Assembly (NCBI GenBank): GCA_013177825.1
Contig: JABLXX010000003.1
Location: 124,001-188,000 of the forward strand
Direction: 5' to 3'
Source of the DNA: Syntrophaceae bacterium
Lineage (GTDB): Bacteria; Desulfobacterota; Syntrophia; Syntrophales; PHBD01
DNA: 64,000 nucleotides
Shown here: positions 62,923-64,000 of the stretch, in pieces
How the letters are laid out: every line of letters starts with the position of its first letter
Numbering within the stretch: position 1 is the stretch's first letter
Made by a program: the position numbers and the translations under genes
Notes under the pieces: model-generated
What the model was told of the DNA's origin: nothing
Seen by the model: the letters and a program-made list of their open reading frames with translations, nothing else
The model's database searches: none

Positions 62923-64000
62923 TCAACTCACGGAAGCGGAAACACGCTCCATAACCTGCGGACGCTTTTTCTCACCCTTTCCCTGTTTCGACTCATCGAC
63001 AATATTCGGCTTTCCGGCACTGATCATGTAAAGTGCCAGAAGGCTCATCGCCGGAAAATGGTCATAGTTGTTTTCTGTGAAACAGAAGACGGCTATCGCG
63101 ATAACGATCCAGCGATATTTTATGGCCATGCGGCGATAAAGAACGCCCCAGACGATGAGATTGAGGATCAGGCCGATGAGGCCCGTCTCGAAGAGGATCC
63201 TTATGTAATCATTGTGTGCCTTCTGCTTGAAAAGGATGTCCGTCGTCCCGATACCGTATCCAAACATGATCTTGTCCAGTGAAGAACTGAAAAAAAGTGT
63301 GAGGATGCGGTGCCATTGATATAGCCGCCAAAGGCCCGATGTATTGTCGACGCCTTGTCTCTCAACAATCGAATAAAAGTTGATTTCTTTGCCCGAAAGA
63401 ACACGGCTGTAGTTTTTCTCTATAACTGCGATTTTTCCCCTCGTCATATCAATAGCCTCGAATCTGTCATTCGGCATGGCGGTGAACAATATAATGATCA
63501 AGGATATGGAGACAGCAAGGATAACGCTTCTTTTTATAAGATTTCCTTTTTTGGCAAAGAGGTTCAAATGGATAAACCCGGCAACGTATCCGATTAATGC
63601 ACCACTTGTTCGAGCGAGGAATAAAAGTGTTATTGCGACTAAGTGGCTGGCACGTATGGCAGAAGAACGAGAGGATTCGCCATTGGTCAGAAGCAAAAGC
63701 ATCATGGCAGTTAAGGCAAATGTATTTGGATTTGGTAAAAATCCTTTCATTCGAGGGTCTTTGTATCCATGGGCAATACTCCAGAAGCATCCGATTACAA
63801 GAAAAAGCAGGATCGCGGTATAGAGAATCCATGCTTTTTTTGTACGGCTGAGGGGGGTGAGGGGCAATGAGATACCGAATAGAATGACGATGTGTAACGC
63901 CAGGTATTTCGTCAGCTCTTGCATTGAAGAGATCAGGGTTTTCCCATCATACGACATCATCGGTATGAAGGGTATGAAAAGACAGAGAAATATGCAGAAT
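62923..64000 (-). CDS. O-antigen ligase/polymerase-like membrane protein, partial (runs off right end)
   Basis: Visible here are about 359 residues of a polytopic protein; the frame has no stop up to the right end (FCIFLCLFIPFIP precedes MMSYDGKTL), so the N-terminus is missing. It holds many hydrophobic helices and a large periplasmic loop with WRLYQWHRILTLFFSSSLDK, then AHNDYIRILFETGLIGLILN. The AHNDYIRILFETGLIG phrase is the hallmark of the Wzy/WaaL superfamily, with the conserved His. It would ligate or polymerise lipid-linked sugar units at the outer face of the inner membrane. It precedes two glycosyltransferases in the same direction, forming a surface-polysaccharide operon. Confidence 0.8.
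   Translation of the reverse strand, partial: FCIFLCLFIPFIPMMSYDGKTLISSMQELTKYLALHIVILFGISLPLTPLSRTKKAWILYTAILLFLVIGCFWSIAHGYKDPRMKGFLPNPNTFALTAMMLLLLTNGESSRSSAIRASHLVAITLLFLARTSGALIGYVAGFIHLNLFAKKGNLIKRSVILAVSISLIIILFTAMPNDRFEAIDMTRGKIAVIEKNYSRVLSGKEINFYSIVERQGVDNTSGLWRLYQWHRILTLFFSSSLDKIMFGYGIGTTDILFKQKAHNDYIRILFETGLIGLILNLIVWGVLYRRMAIKYRWIVIAIAVFCFTENNYDHFPAMSLLALYMISAGKPNIVDESKQGKGEKKRPQVMERVSASVS

Overview
This 64 kb, mostly GC-rich window is a piece of a bacterial chromosome whose gene content fits an anaerobic deltaproteobacterium (Desulfobacterota, Syntrophales-like). That placement is inferred from the MglA/roadblock genes, PAS-rich kinases, fatty acyl-CoA enzymes, ferredoxin-like proteins and a selenoprotein; no rRNA or other phylogenetic marker is present. 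No tRNA, rRNA, CRISPR array, intact insertion sequence or prophage was found. Both ends cut through genes.

Layout. 1-11.5 kb: envelope lipoproteins, a dienoyl-CoA isomerase of the ECH1 type, two metallo-beta-lactamase-fold proteins, a Yip1-like membrane protein, a TetR/SRPBCC pair with a very clear promoter-operator, a GH15-like protein, an HDOD protein, an ATPase and a methyltransferase. 11.5-13.5 kb: an old-yellow-enzyme/dienoyl-CoA reductase-like flavoprotein. 13.8-24.5 kb: a one-direction block starting at a perfect CRP-type site. It holds two paralogous 65-66 residue proteins, three roadblock or roadblock-like proteins, an MglA GTPase, a charged partner protein, a separate zinc ribbon, a DUF3426 protein, a GAF-MshEN-PilB-type ATPase, a J-domain protein and a Crp/Fnr regulator. 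A second perfect CRP-type site overlaps the end of the regulator gene. I read this as a cell-polarity or type IV pilus control module. 24.6-31.9 kb: a dehydrogenase-like protein, a winged-helix/ferredoxin protein, a YhhN protein, a class III cyclase, a site-2 protease and a four-PAS LuxR protein.

32-43 kb: a eukaryotic-type hexokinase, a DEAD-box helicase, an M48 lipoprotein protease, a nuclease-fold protein, a K+ channel, a PEGA lipoprotein and a GNAT protein. These are followed by a C_GCAxxG_C_C-family selenoprotein (40743-41216) with an in-frame UGA and a SECIS-like hairpin, which normal gene calling would truncate. 43.6-51.2 kb: three solute-binding proteins and two histidine kinases with no transporter genes, suggesting sensing of periplasmic ligands. 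51.4-60.4 kb: a tight operon of UPF0047, LemA, an MFS transporter and a second winged-helix/ferredoxin protein; then DUF1846, an ECF sigma/anti-sigma pair, a thioesterase and a DUF401 transporter-like protein. 60.5-64 kb: two glycosyltransferases and an O-antigen ligase/polymerase-like protein. This surface-polysaccharide end is visibly more AT-rich from about 61.7 kb on.

The items most worth checking are the selenoprotein, the CRP-linked MglA/roadblock/small-protein module and the transporterless binding-protein/kinase cluster.
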